DNA of 64,000 nucleotides from Scylla paramamosain (GCF_035594125.1 NC_087168.1:17989650-18053649); one strand, 5' to 3'; counted from the stretch's first letter, positions 24,521 to 35,015 are shown. The notes: generated by a model not told the origin, from the letters alone. Made by a program: numbers and translations.

Positions 24521-24620
24521 GGGAGAAATAAATGGAGATGAAGAAATGAACGTGGGAGTAGGAGAGACAGAGTTAAGGGATGAATGAATGGAGGAGGAAA
24601 AGAAACAGAGGGAGAAATTG
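24521..24620. repeat. Dispersed copy of the 25670-25830 repeat
   Basis: GGAGATGAAGAAATGAACGTGGGAGTA-GAG-GACAGAGTTAAGGGATGAAT-A-GGAGGAGGAA matches both tandem copies 1.1 kb downstream. Confidence 0.7.
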
Positions 24621-25184
24621 TTGTAGCCCTGAGCGCAGCAGTATAATGAAGACAGAAGAAAGATGAAAGAAGAAAAGAAGAAAAAAAGAGGGAAAAAAGA
24701 AGAAAAAAGAGAGAAGAAAGAAGAAAGCAGAATATATAAGAGGAGTAGAGAAACAACAAACCAGTCCCCTCCGGAAGAGTAAGTTACACCTTCCTATGAG
24801 ATGTCCAGGACTAGGGAGCCAGAAAGCGCAAACAAAAGGTCAGAACAACAGGAGGAAGGGATTAACACAAGATACCCTGACCAAAACAACAAACATGAAG
24901 CGGGGCACTGCTACCGAAAAGAGAGGATTAAAATAGGGTACTGAATCAAGGAGGCGGAACGAGAGGGAAGGCGGAGATGAACACGAGGAAAAGGGAAAAT
25001 AAATTACCAGGGAAAATAGCTCAACTTATGGTAACACATATCAACGCCTACATACACTCCGCCTTGAACCTGATGAGCCAGAGGTAGTTTGTGATTGGTC
25101 AAGAGTATTTTGTGAAGGGTCATATGTAGTGTCTGATTGGTCAAGAGGTCTAAGAGTAAAATGGTAAAATCGTTTGGGTATATT
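24621..25184. other. No gene recognised
   Basis: Purine-biased to about 24735, then mixed sequence. A short duplication is visible at 25083-25145 (TTTGTGATTGGTCAAGAG-like twice). No exon or mobile element is recognised. Confidence 0.4.
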
Positions 25185-25265
25185 ATAGTGTGTAACAGTG
25201 GAATAATTCTTTAGCAGACGGAGAGGCAGAGGTTCCAGTCCCAGACCAGAGAGGCTGAGACGAGA
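25185..25265 (+). repeat. Possible tRNA-derived SINE head
   Basis: TAGTGTGTAACAGTGGA resembles a Pol III A box. GAGGTTCCAGTCCCAG about 45 bp downstream resembles a B box. The layout is tRNA-like, but stems are poor and no second copy is seen. Confidence 0.33.
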
Positions 25266-25669
25266 TGGAGAGGCACATCTTGTTGCTTGTAGGTGGAGCT
25301 TAAAAGTTGTGTATTGAAGTCTAAGAAATTGATTTAATGAACAATATGATGAAGGTAAAAGGAGGAAACTTACATGATGTGTAGGATGTTTGTGTTATTT
25401 TGATGTTTAGTTATAGGATGTTGTATATTGTGTTTTTGTGTATTATGTATGGTGTTGCTGACATGAATGTTGAAGTTTGACGTATTAAATGTGAGCTGAA
25501 TTTGGTGGTTGAACTAAGTGGTGATAAATTGTAAGCTGCTTGACGGAGATAGATTTTGTACTTAAAACTAATGAATTAAATATCGAAAATGACCTGTGTT
25601 TAATATCACCCTCGGGACACCTGTATAATAATTATTTAATCCTGCGTGCAACACTGCAAGCACGACAAA

Positions 25670-25830
25670 ATAAAGGGAGATGAAGAAATTAAAGTGGGAA
25701 CATGAAGAGGGGACAGAGTTAAGGGATATATTAAGGGAGGAGGAAGAGAAATAAAGGGGATGATGAAATGAAAGTGGGAATATGAAGAAGGGTCATAGTT
25801 AAGGGATAAGGCAAAGGAGGAGGATGGAAA
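25670..25830. repeat. Tandem duplication, ~76 bp, 2 copies
   Basis: Both copies contain AAATAAAGGG-GATGA-GAAAT-AAAGTGGGAA-ATGAAGA-GGG-CA-AGTTAAGGGATA. A third copy lies at 24521. Confidence 0.75.
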
Positions 25831-26184
25831 AAAAGCATGTATGAAAGAAATAAGTGATATTGTCGAGGTAGTTTAAGGTAATTTAAAGTTATTGCTCACC
25901 CACTGTATTAAACTTAAGCCATGAGGAATTGCACACAGTCGTGGCTAGAATTTCAGTAAAATTTTGTATTCTCTTCCACTATATTTAGCTTTCCTCCTCA
26001 ACCTCACATTTTCTGGTCTGTTGTCAATCTCCCTGCAGGAACTTTTTTGATTTACTTAAGAAGGGGTCTGGCCAAGGGTAACACATAGCATCGAAAATGA
26101 AAAGAAGAAAAAAAAGAAAATAGTGAGGGTGCCAGTTCATAAAGAGGACAGTCCGAAAGATCCAATATTATGTGAAGTGTCTTG

Positions 26185-26470
26185 AAAGAATCTAAGAACT
26201 TAAGAAGATAAGGGAAGGTGCAAAAGCCGTTAGGTCTACACGTGGCAGTTCCTGCATAAAACATACCTACTCAGTATTTCCACCTATCATCCTCATCGTA
26301 ATTTTTTTTCTTTTTTTTTTTTGATGCTCCCCTAATGACTCGGCACTAACAGCTTGAACACTGAGACAATTCCAGTGACTTACCACACTGAAAACCAATT
26401 CCTTTCCTATCTCTTTTGTAAATCTAACTATATCAAGCTGAAATCGTAGGCAGGAAGAGGAACAAAAGGA
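26185..26470 (-). mobile_element. CR1-type LINE, 3' fragment (copy 3)
   Basis: The minus strand shows FTKEIGKELVFSVVSHWN-like sequence, corresponding to RKEIGRNWFSNRVVDEWN in the best copy, then a decayed C terminus and the common 3' end (GTAGGTATG, CTGCCACGTGTAGACC, CTTCCCTTAT). Homopolymer expansion near 26301-26322 breaks the frame. Confidence 0.72.
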
Positions 26471-26776
26471 AGCTCCTAAATTTACAGATAGATTGCCAAC
26501 ATATCCGTTCACTTACGAGAGATTAAAAAACCTAATATTTAGTTAGAATTGAGTGCAGAAAGTTACTTGACTTCTGTCCGTGGCTGTACGAGTATGTTGA
26601 AATATATCAGCCAGTCGGCGAGGTTCAGAGGTCAGAGGAGAGTGAGGGAAAGTGAGAAAGATGACTGGACGTGCCGTAAATCTTGGTGATGGTTAAGTAA
26701 TGCTGATAAAAGACTGGAATGACTATGGTAAGTAGACTACACCATCTTGCTCTCACTTCGATAACAAAAGAAAATC

Positions 26777-26795
26777 CCTCTCTCTCTCTCTCTCT

Positions 26796-26877
<82 letters not shown>

Positions 26878-27063
26878 AGGTCACTGAAGTTAAGGAGCAA
26901 TAAAAGAAGAAGAAAATAAAAAGGAGAAGCAGGAACTGAGAGAATGAGGTCAGGAAGAGAATGGACACGGGGGAAAATCTTTGCATCTTCGAACAAGACT
27001 CAAGATGAACGTATAAATTCCTGAAGAAATACAAGGGAAAAAGAAAAGAAAAACCGTGTAGGC

Positions 27064-27162
<99 letters not shown>
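26777..27162. repeat. (TC)n ... (GA)n inverted microsatellite pair
   Basis: (CT)n with minor breaks at 26777-26877 and (GA)n at 27066-27162, separated by 189 bp. The arms are mutually complementary. No gene lies between them. Confidence 0.95.
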
Positions 27163-27335
27163 CACATACATTCACACACACGCTGATGTAAGGAAGGGAT
27201 GGACCAGTATGAATGACGACGAAGATGAAGAAGCAAAGGGGGAAGGGCATCCATTCACGTCACCTTGCCCCGCTGTAGTGAGGACCCGGACGGAGATGAA
27301 GAGCTGGAAGGGGCGTGCAGATGGAAAGAAAGGAG

Positions 27336-27363
27336 GAGGAGTAGGAGGAGGAGGAGGAGGAAG
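27336..27363. repeat. (GGA)n short trinucleotide repeat
   Basis: About 28 bp of GGA units within a purine-rich stretch. Confidence 0.85.
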
Positions 27364-27789
27364 TGGTCGTCCAGGTCCGGTGTGGTATATTATGATGTGT
27401 TTTTCGTGTTTCCTGTCTTGCATTTTTTTTTTTTTTTTATGGGGCGTTTGTTTGTTTGTCTATTTCCGTTTATCTGTCTGTCTCTATTGATGATGTTTTC
27501 TGTAACTGTCTTTTTTATTATTCTGGCTTTGCTTCATTTTTGTCTCTTTAATCTGTTTATTTTTTTTCCCTTTTTCTCCGTCTGTGTTTGTTTCCCTGTC
27601 TCTCTGTCTTTATAATTCTTTACCTTTATTCCTCTATCAGTTTGTCTCTACCTTTTTTCCTATCATACATTTTATTTCCTGTCTCCTTTCGTATCCCTCG
27701 GCTCATCTCAGTCCCTCTCCATATCTTTCCATGTCCTGCGTTTTCCTCCCCTCTGAACCTGTCTCTATGTCTGTCAGTCGTTCTGTCTA

Positions 27790-28101
27790 TCTGTCTGCCT
27801 CTGAGGACTGGGTACAACTCTGGTCCCTCTCTGATCTCTGTCTGCCTGTTGATCTGTGTGCTCTGTTAATCTGTATCCCTATGAACTGGATGCAACTTCG
27901 GTTTCCTCTGTATAGTCTCCTCTATTTTTATTCTTTGTATCTGTGTCTCTAAAGATTGCATACAACTTTGGTCTTCTGTATCTTTTCGTCTCCTCTGTTT
28001 GGTCTACTCTCTCTTGTCTACTCTGCCTGTCAGTCTCATTTTGTTCTCTCTGCTTTACTTTGGTCTCTGTCTGATTTCCTCTTTCTGTCTTGAGTCCCCG
28101 C

Positions 28102-28138
<37 letters not shown>

Positions 28139-28165
28139 GGAATGGATACAACTTTGGGCTCCTCG
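27790..28165. repeat. Degenerate tandem repeat, ~75-95 bp, about 4 copies
   Basis: The anchor GA-TGGATACAACTTTGGTCTCCT appears near 27803, 27881, 27952 and 28138, each followed by CTCTGTCTG-like pyrimidine-rich sequence. (CT)n at 28107-28136 lies in the last unit. The flanking 27420-27790 is T/C-rich with no gene. Confidence 0.6.
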
Positions 28166-28239
28166 CCTCTCTGATACTGAGGGTAAAGGAAGCGGAGTAC
28201 AGTTAATCCCTTCCTTTGGCTGTTAATCTTACAAGAGAG

Positions 28240-28412
28240 GAGACGCTACTCGATGTTGGCTCTATGGTACACCACTCTGCTCGCGGGCTGAAGATTGTGG
28301 GTTCAATCTTGACTCTCGGCAGTTTCTTAGTGGTTGGGTAGCGTTCATTCTGTAGCAAGGGAAGATAGCGTTCATTCCGTAGCAAGGGAAGATAGGGTCC
28401 TTTTTTTTTTTT
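28240..28412 (+). mobile_element. tRNA-derived SINE candidate
   Basis: TGGCTCTATGG fits a Pol III A box, and GGGTTCAATC about 36 bp downstream fits a B box. The sequence between (CACTCTGCTCGCGGGCTGAAG) has the spacing of a tRNA anticodon arm. The body continues into a 27-bp direct duplication (GCGTTCATTC-GTAGCAAGGGAAGATA, about 28343-28395) and ends at a T14 run that could terminate Pol III. Head and tail layout fit a SINE; only one copy is seen here. Confidence 0.55.
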
Positions 28413-28506
28413 TATACCTTTCCTGCTCATAGCCTTATTCAGCGGTATGTGATTAATTAATGTTGCACCGGCACAACTCAGTCCTCCTCAAACTGACTAT
28501 GTAATA

Positions 28507-28977
28507 CAGTAAAATCCCTCTCATCCGGCATTCGAGTATCCGGCAGCTTCAAGTATCCGGCACATTTTTCCCCGAGCCTTAAAATCAATAAAAAATCAAT
28601 GTGTACTCATAAAATCGATTAAAATTCCCGCGCGAGGCATACTTTGTCCCCTCGCCACCAGAGAGCACTGCTTCGCGCCACCCGCGGCCCATTGCACTGT
28701 GTTTACTCAGTGACTCAGTCCCGCGTGTGCACTGTTTATCGCCTGACGCCTTCATCATGCCTAAAGTTGTAGAAAAGAGGAAGCGTGTTGTGCTTACACT
28801 TAAGCAGCTGATCAGATCAGCTGCTGATTAAGATCAGCTGATCTTTGCTATGGTAAGATGCGTGACTGTAGGGTGGTGATTGTGGACATAATTTCACTTC
28901 TATTCAAGTATCCGGCAATATTCAAGTATCCGGCATGTCGGCGGTCCCGTTGATGCCGGATAAGAGGGATTTTACTG
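28507..28977 (+). mobile_element. Non-autonomous Tigger/pogo-like DNA transposon, copy 1
   Basis: 471 bp bounded by TA duplications (28505-28506, 28978-28979). Ends read CAGTAAAATCCCTCTCATCC and, inverted, CAGTAAAATCCCTCTTATCC. Inside each end the motif TATCCGGCA repeats, giving an extended terminal inverted repeat. The CAGT ends, TA target and relic of a CENP-B-like transposase start place it with pogo/Tigger elements of the Tc1/mariner superfamily (family knowledge plus inference). It is about 97-98% identical to the copy at 52238, so both spread fairly recently. Confidence 0.88.
28757..28831 (+). pseudogene. Relic of Tigger-like transposase N terminus
   Basis: An ATG opens a 24-codon frame starting MPKVVEKRKRVVLTLKQ and stopping at TAA. 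The KRKR-VLTL stretch resembles the start of Tigger/jerky/CENP-B-type transposases just before their first helix-turn-helix. The rest of the ORF is absent, replaced by a palindromic CAGCTGATC-rich segment, so this is what remains after internal deletion of an autonomous parent. It is not expected to be functional. Confidence 0.6.
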
Positions 28978-29019
28978 TACTGAGTGTTTGGTCAAAAGCA
29001 CGAGAATTAAGAGCAGGGC

Positions 29020-29090
29020 TCGGTTCATATGCAGCTCAAAAAAAAAAAAAAAAATCGGTTCATATGCAGTTCAAGAAAAAAAAAAAAAGG
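29020..29090. repeat. Short direct duplication ending in A runs
   Basis: CGGTTCATATGCAG-TCAA followed by a run of A occurs twice, about 34 bp apart. It resembles polyA-mediated slippage or tandem retro-insertion. Confidence 0.6.
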
Positions 29091-29154
29091 TAAGTGTACG
29101 AGAAGAATCTAAAAATTTTGGAGGATTTGCGAATTTCCTTTTACATAAAAAATG

Positions 29155-29460
29155 AGAATGTAAGGAAATAAGGTAAGTTCCGAGAAGTCATCTGGCCTAC
29201 ACATGGCAGTCCCTGTATAAAATATACCTACTCGTATCTATTTTCACCTATCATCTGCATCCATAAATTCGTCTAGTCACCTTTCAAAAGCTCCCTGTTG
29301 CCTCGGCTTTAACAACCTTATCACTGAGTCTATTCCATCGATCTACTCCTCTATTATTTCTTCCTATCTTTTTATTTATTTATTTTTTTAACCAACTCTA
29401 TCAAGTTTGAACCTGTTATTTCTTTCCCAGTTCCCATTACTGATCCCAAACTTGGCCAAT
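29155..29460 (-). mobile_element. CR1-type LINE, 3' fragment (copy 4)
   Basis: The 3' end aligns with 49513-49830: GGAAATAAGGTAAGTTCCGAGAAG, CACATGGCAGTCCCTGTATAAAATATACC. The 5' part reads FGISNGNWERNNRFKL, equivalent to IRRISNQDKTRNNGFKL in the best copy. Several stops show decay. Confidence 0.72.
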
Positions 29461-29559
29461 TTAGTCTCGAATCCTCTATGAATGTTTACCAAGAATGACT
29501 GCATCGCTTCACACACACACACACAAAAAAAAAAAAAAAAGAAAAAAAAAACTTGGATG

Positions 29560-29700
29560 CTGCGATGAAACCAAACAGACAGCTGGGAAGTACAAGCCGC
29601 TGTGGTCTACCGAAACGAAGCTGAACCAGGAATATGGAACCAAACAGCTGAAAAGTACGAGAGTCTGTGGTGCACCGTAACGAAGCTCAACTATCTCCAA
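29560..29700. repeat. Tandem duplication, ~68 bp, 2 copies
   Basis: AACCAAACAG-CAGCTG-GAAGTAC-AG--CTGTGGT-TACCG-AACGAAGCT-AAC occurs twice. A short open frame continues into 29930 but has no recognisable domain, and I do not call it. Confidence 0.65.
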
Positions 29701-30184
29701 CAGCGGCTCCGGAACACAACAAAAGTCGCGAGGGAGATGACAACCTACTCGTCATCCTCACGCGCCAGTTCTTCCCGCTGGTTTTTGAGGCGAAGCAAGA
29801 TAAGTCACCCTTCATCTCAGGACACACGGCGGCTTTGAGGTCCCGGTTACAAAAGTTTATCCGCTACAACTTTCCCGCAGCACCCGTTTATCGACCGACT
29901 CTTGAGGAGGTTGAATGGTTGACTGGTTGAGTGGTTGAGTGAATGGGTGAGCCGCGTGCCGACCTCTCTCGACCCTGACTTGAACTGAATCCCGGGAACT
30001 TACTGCCAAGGGGGACGTACAATTGTATTTTGAATTAGAATATATGCTATGTAGTCACGGGCTGAATTCGTCACTTTGCTTGCGTATTTTCTCTTTGTCT
30101 TTAGCTTCTTTGCTCTCATTTCTCTGTGGTATTTTGAATAAGGTAATACACGAACAATGGCATTTTGAATAAGGTGAAGCTCCT

Positions 30185-30530
30185 CTAATGGTGTTGACGA
30201 TGACGATAGCAGTAATGGTGAGAGTGATGGTAAAAGCGGCTGTAATGGTGTTGATAATGATGACAGCAATGATGGTGATGAGAATAATGATCGTGGTGGT
30301 GGTGGTGAAGGCTCAAACGGTAATGGTATTGCTAATGGTGATGGGAGGAGTAGTAATGAAAATTAAGTGAGTGATGTACTGTAGATGGTGAGGACAGTGG
30401 TGGTGAGAATGATGACAGGAACGTAATAATGATGAGGATGGTGAAGTTGATGTTATTGATAAAAATGACAAGCAATAATAATGATGATGATGATAGTAAC
30501 AGTGGTGGTAGTAGTGATGGTTTTGACGGA
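30185..30530. repeat. Degenerate GAT/GGT trinucleotide tract
   Basis: Imperfect GATGGTGAT-type repeats with no exact register. Met/Val/His-rich frames are artefacts. Confidence 0.85.
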
Positions 30531-30748
30531 AGTACAAAAAAGAAAAAAGGAAAAGAAAATGGAGGAGGGGTGACGAGAGAGAGGCAGGAAGGCAGGTAAT
30601 TAATTAATATTCAGCGTCACGGGACACGCTGATGAGGGAACCTGCCTTAACACTGATCATACCTCATCTACACCTGAGATTTTACCTGCTGATCGGGAGG
30701 CGGCACGCACCCTCCTTGTCCCTTGCATAGAAAACGAGAAGAAATAGT

Positions 30749-30797
<49 letters not shown>

Positions 30798-30899
30798 GCA
30801 ACAATAACAACAACAACAACGACAACAATGATGATGATGATGATGATAGTAATAGATAAAATAATAATAATAATAATAATAGTGATAATAATAATAATG

Positions 30900-30937
<38 letters not shown>

Positions 30938-30938
30938 G

Positions 30939-31024
<86 letters not shown>

Positions 31025-31210
31025 AAGAAGAAGAAGAAGAAGAAGAAGAAGAAGAAGAAGAAGAAGAAGAAGAAGAAGAAGAAGAAGAAGAAGAAGAAGA
31101 AGAAGAAGAAGAAGAAGAAGAAGAAGAAGAAGAAGAAGAAGAAGAAGAAGAAGAAGAAGAAGAAGAAGAAGAAGAAGAAGAAGAAGAAGAAGAAGAAGAA
31201 GAAGAAGAAA
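30749..31210. repeat. Compound (AAC)n-(GAT)n-(AAT)n-(GAA)n tract, ~460 bp
   Basis: (AAC)n about 30749-30827, (GAT)n 30828-30848, (AAT)n with few interruptions 30861-30995, and perfect (GAA)n about 30995-31209 (about 71 units). Each switch differs by one base from its neighbour unit. The long Ile/Arg frame across it is not a gene. Confidence 0.97.
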
Positions 31211-31319
31211 TAATATTATTATTATTAATTATAATAACAATAATAAAATTAGTATTATAATAACAATAGTAATAAAAATAACTAACTAAGAATTTTCTAT
31301 TTGTATTATTCTTTTGCGA

Positions 31320-31610
31320 AATATTTGGATGCAGCTACTTTTCTCATAGAAATATAATATAAGATTATTTTTCTTTATTTTTTTCTTTTACTGATTTTTT
31401 TTTTTTTTTTTTTATCAATGTACTGTTTTCATTCACATTTATCTATTTTTATGTTTCTTGTTTTCTATTATATGATCAAACTAATTCTTCATACATATAT
31501 ATTTTTCTAAGACTTTTTTCCTTCTTTTGCTTTATTTGAATGCAGCTACTTTTTTCATAGACATATAATTTTACTAAGACTTTTTTTGTTAATTGGATCA
31601 AGCTTCATCC
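31320..31610. repeat. Duplication of a ~50-bp block, T-rich surroundings
   Basis: TTTG-ATGCAGCTACTTTT-TCATAGA-ATATAAT occurs near 31326 and 31537. The flanks are T-rich. No gene is seen. Confidence 0.55.
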
Positions 31611-31959
31611 AAATAACGCAAAAAAAACAAAACAAAACAAAAAGAAATGAAACAATGACTGCATAAAAATACATATATACGTATGAAAAAGCTAACTGAT
31701 CGAAATAACAGAGAAAAAAAAAGTACAATGCACTTTACTACTTAATAATACTGCATAGCGTTTAGTAATTATGAATTTGCCTAAGAATAATAACAGAGAC
31801 ACGAACATAAACTGAATTTCAGGTTTTCTTTTTCCTTTTACTTGCAGTGTGGAAAAGAAGAATAAAAAAAAAGACAATAATAATCCTAACACACACAACA
31901 TCTGGTCTAATGGGTTTGTGTTATTGTAGCTCATCTGCTTGGGTAAACCTGGTACACAG

Positions 31960-31989
31960 ACAGAGAGATGGATAGACAGGTGGATAAAC

Positions 31990-32034
<45 letters not shown>

Positions 32035-32270
32035 CATAGATAAATAGACAAACATAGGGAGACAGACAGACATAGATAATAGATAAGAAGACATACAGAC
32101 AGATAAATAAATAGATAGATAAAAAGATAAATAGATAGATAGACAGATAGATAGACAGATAGATAGATAGATAGGTAGATAGATTGATTGTTAGACATAT
32201 AGATAGATAGTCACAGATAAAAAGATTGATAGATAGATAGATAGATAGATAGAAAGTTAGACAGATGTAT
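31960..32270. repeat. (GATA)n / GACA degenerate tetranucleotide tract
   Basis: Perfect GATA at 31990-32030 and 32225-32250, with imperfect GATA/GACA between. Isoleucine/tyrosine/serine frames on the minus strand are artefacts. Confidence 0.92.
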
Positions 32271-32279
32271 GGATAGCAA

Positions 32280-33110
32280 GATAGATATGCAAAAACGAGA
32301 GAAAATGGATAAGAGAAATGAAGCCATTAGAGAAAAAAGAAAGAAAGACGAGAACGAAAAATTAGACTATTGAAGTGAAAGAAACACACAATTGAATAAA
32401 AAAAAAAAAGGAAAGGCTGAGATAAAAAAAGTAAATGGATTGGAAGCAGGGAGAGAGACAGACACAGAGAAAATAGAAAAAGAAGAAAAAGAAAAAAAAA
32501 AGAAAGATTTTGATACAGAACCGTATCACTACAAGGAGAAAATAAGAAAAAAGAAAGTTAAGGAAACGATGTAGGAATAAGAATAAGAACAGAGAAATGG
32601 ATAAAGAAAGGGAGGGGGAAGAGAAAGAGGAAGAGATTACATGATAGAAACGCACGATTGAAAACAAGAAAGGGAGGAAGAGGGAAAGATACAGAGAGAT
32701 GGGAAGTAAAGATAGGAACATGGAAAGACGGAAGAGAAAAGGAGGAGGAGGAGGAGGAGGAGGAGGAGGAGAAAGGGATTATGAGTGTGAAAGGGAATGT
32801 ATGAAAGAACCTCAGTATTGGAAAGAGACAAAGAAAAAAAAAGAAAAAAAGAAAGAGGGAGAGAGATAAAGGGGAGCGAACGAAGAGGAATAAGAGAGAG
32901 AGAGAAAAAAGTCGAAATACGTGCCAGGAGGAGGAAGAGAAGAGAAGAGGAGCTGGGGAAGGATACAGAAGGAAAAAAAAACGAGTCGAGAATGAAAAGC
33001 GAGGAAGGAAGGAAGGAAGGAAGGAAGGAGAACGCGACAGGAGAAGAAAAAAAAAAAGAGAATAAGAATAAAGAGAAAATAATCCGGAATCTGCAACAAA
33101 GAAAGGCATA
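32280..33110. repeat. ~0.8 kb polypurine region
   Basis: The + strand is almost entirely A and G, with (GAG)n at 32741-32773 and (GGAA)n at 33001-33028. Faint repetition of CGCACGATTGAAAA / GAAACACACAATTGAA suggests an eroded ~250-bp tandem structure. No gene. Confidence 0.8.
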
Positions 33111-33479
33111 ATGCATCAGAAATCCTCTTAGTACGGCTCGCCCCACTGCCTGCGTTCATCAATCATCACGTTATTTCACCGTAATTTCACGAGGCCCTTC
33201 AATACTCTCCCCTCGACACGAACTTTGCGGTAATGAGGCAAGGGAACCCTCTCAGCGCATCTTGGAAAGGATAACGATAAGAGTAATGGGAGTAGCAATA
33301 ATAACACCATGCTGGGGAGGAAAGTCTGAATGGGTATCTCAGTGTGTATCTCTTGCTCCATTTTGCGAGGGAGTGGACTCTGCTTCAGGTAATGTGCGCT
33401 AACCTTACCGTGGTCTGGGGCTCATTGTACGCTGTAACGCTTATCTGTCGCTGCTACACGTTCCCTTCCTTTCCTAATG

Positions 33480-34230
33480 CCTGTATGGAGTTTACACCGA
33501 GATTTTAAAGACTAGATTAGATACTTGAGTAAGGATGTTAGGTGAGAAAAGGTAAACTTTAAAAAGGACTGGTATTTGGCACATCTTTCCTAAATTACTA
33601 ACTGCTTTGAATAATCTCTTCTTGTTCCACAGCCACTTCAAAACATTATGGTGTCTAGAACTTGCTCAATCTGTTCTCTCTAATCCCTCTCTTTCTTGTA
33701 GATGGTCATAAAGATTTCATACATTACCTCTAGTGCTGTGAATTGTTACATACCGCAATGGAAGGATTAAAAGATGAATTTGAAATCAATAAGGAGTTTT
33801 TAAAAGATTAGATGAGTGCATACGGATGCTAGGCGAAAAAAAGGTACGATTCAAAAAGAACTGCCACGTGGTTATTTGACTTTAAGAGATGAGTTTGAGG
33901 TCAGTAGGAAGTTTTAAAGACTAGATAAATGCATAGGTCTATTTTACAGAAGGACTGCCACGTGTAAACTCTTTGGATATTAGAGATTGCTCAATAGAAG
34001 GCTTCAAAGTCAATTTATTTTAAAAGATAATCTGAACTGATAAAGATGACAGGTGAGTATGGGCAGTAAGCCTGTTGGTTACGTGGCCTAGCTTGAGAGA
34101 GGGGTTTCGTGAATAGAGAACTTTTAAAGATCAGGTAAATGGGCAAGGATGATAGATGAGCATAGGTATGATTTACACAGAGACTGCCACGCGTAGGCCT
34201 ACTGGTTACTAGGCCGTGTTTAAGAGATTA
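33480..34230. repeat. Pile-up of LINE 3'-end-like fragments
   Basis: TTTTAAAGACTAGATAAATG, GGATGATAGATGAG, TTTACA and GACTGCCACG-GTAG recur at about 33500, 33797, 33910, 34017 and 34117. This is the order found at the end of the CR1-type LINE ORF and 3' UTR (sense on +). At least four partial, diverged tails sit head to tail. MITE copy D (33559-33770) occupies the left part. Confidence 0.55.
33559..33770 (-). mobile_element. TTAA-type MITE, copy D (diverged)
   Basis: It aligns with the reverse complement of copy C: GGACTGGTATTTGGCACATCTTTCCTAAATTA at the left, CCACAGCCACTTCA in the middle, CTTTCTTGTAGATGGTCATAAAGATTTCATACATT, and GAATTGTTACATACCGCAATGGAAGGATTAA at the right. Terminal repeats are mutated. 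Confidence 0.75.
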
Positions 34231-34494
34231 TTCAACTTTGTTCTTTTGAGTTTTTTTTTTTTTTTCATTAATCTGTTTTGCTAATTAGTTCTTGTTTTGG
34301 AATTCTTCCTTTCCTTTTCGTCCCTTTTTGATAATGCATAATTAATCGACGTTTTATTTTTTTTTTCTTTATTTTGTTTTGCACCTGGTCTACCTTTCCT
34401 GTACACTGAATAGTTTTCCTTATGTTTTTATTTTCCTATGAAGCCAAAACAAAATTAATCTCTTCATGCATTCACTGACCAGATATGACCAAGA

Positions 34495-34612
34495 GTAAAA
34501 AAATAATAATAATAATAAATAAATAAACAAATAAATGAAACAAAATTGATAAATAAAAATAAATGAACAAATAAATAAAAAAAAATAAAAACAAATAAAT
34601 AAATCCAGACTT
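34495..34612. repeat. (AAAT)/(AAAC) A-rich tetranucleotide tract
   Basis: AAATAAATAAAC-type repeats with one AAT run. Confidence 0.85.
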
Positions 34613-34669
34613 TATCCAGATTTAGCCTAGAATATTAGAGATACAGTGACATGATTCACAAGCTTCACT

Positions 34670-35015
34670 CTTCAGAATAATTCCTTGATGTCTTAATTGC
34701 ACTTTGGTCAACTGCCTATTCTGACTGACTGTGTGGCGAGCAGATACCAGACGACCACAAAGGAACACGAAGGAGAAACAGACACTCCTCAAATTAATCC
34801 CTTGATATGTTAACTGCACTGTTGCCTTTTGCCTATACTGACTACCTGACTGTGGCGAGGCAAGGAGAGACCAAAGGAACACAAAGGAAGACAGAGGAGG
34901 AGCAAACACTCGTCAAATTAATCCCTTTATATGCTAATGGCACAGATGTGTATTACCTATTCTGACTGTCTGTTTGGCTAGGAGAGCAAAGGAACACAAA
35001 GGAAGACAGGCAACG
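34670..35015. repeat. Tandem repeat, ~120-130 bp, 3 copies
   Basis: Each copy has ATTAATCCCTTGATATG-TAA-TGCAC, then CCTATTCTGACTG-CTG, TGGCGAG and AAAGGAACACAAAGGAAGACAG. Copies begin near 34675, 34795 and 34918. The AAAGGAACACAAAGGAAGA motif also occurs alone at 42057-42075. Confidence 0.75.

Noticed and set aside
29602..29930. Open frames of ordinary composition downstream of the 68-bp duplication
   Set aside because: The 5' part is a tandem duplication and the 3' part shows no domain. Overlapping frames in two registers are equally open.
30723..31289. Arg-rich basic protein
   Set aside because: It is produced by (GAA)n read in the AGA frame plus (AAT)n. No start context, domain or stop-codon selection.
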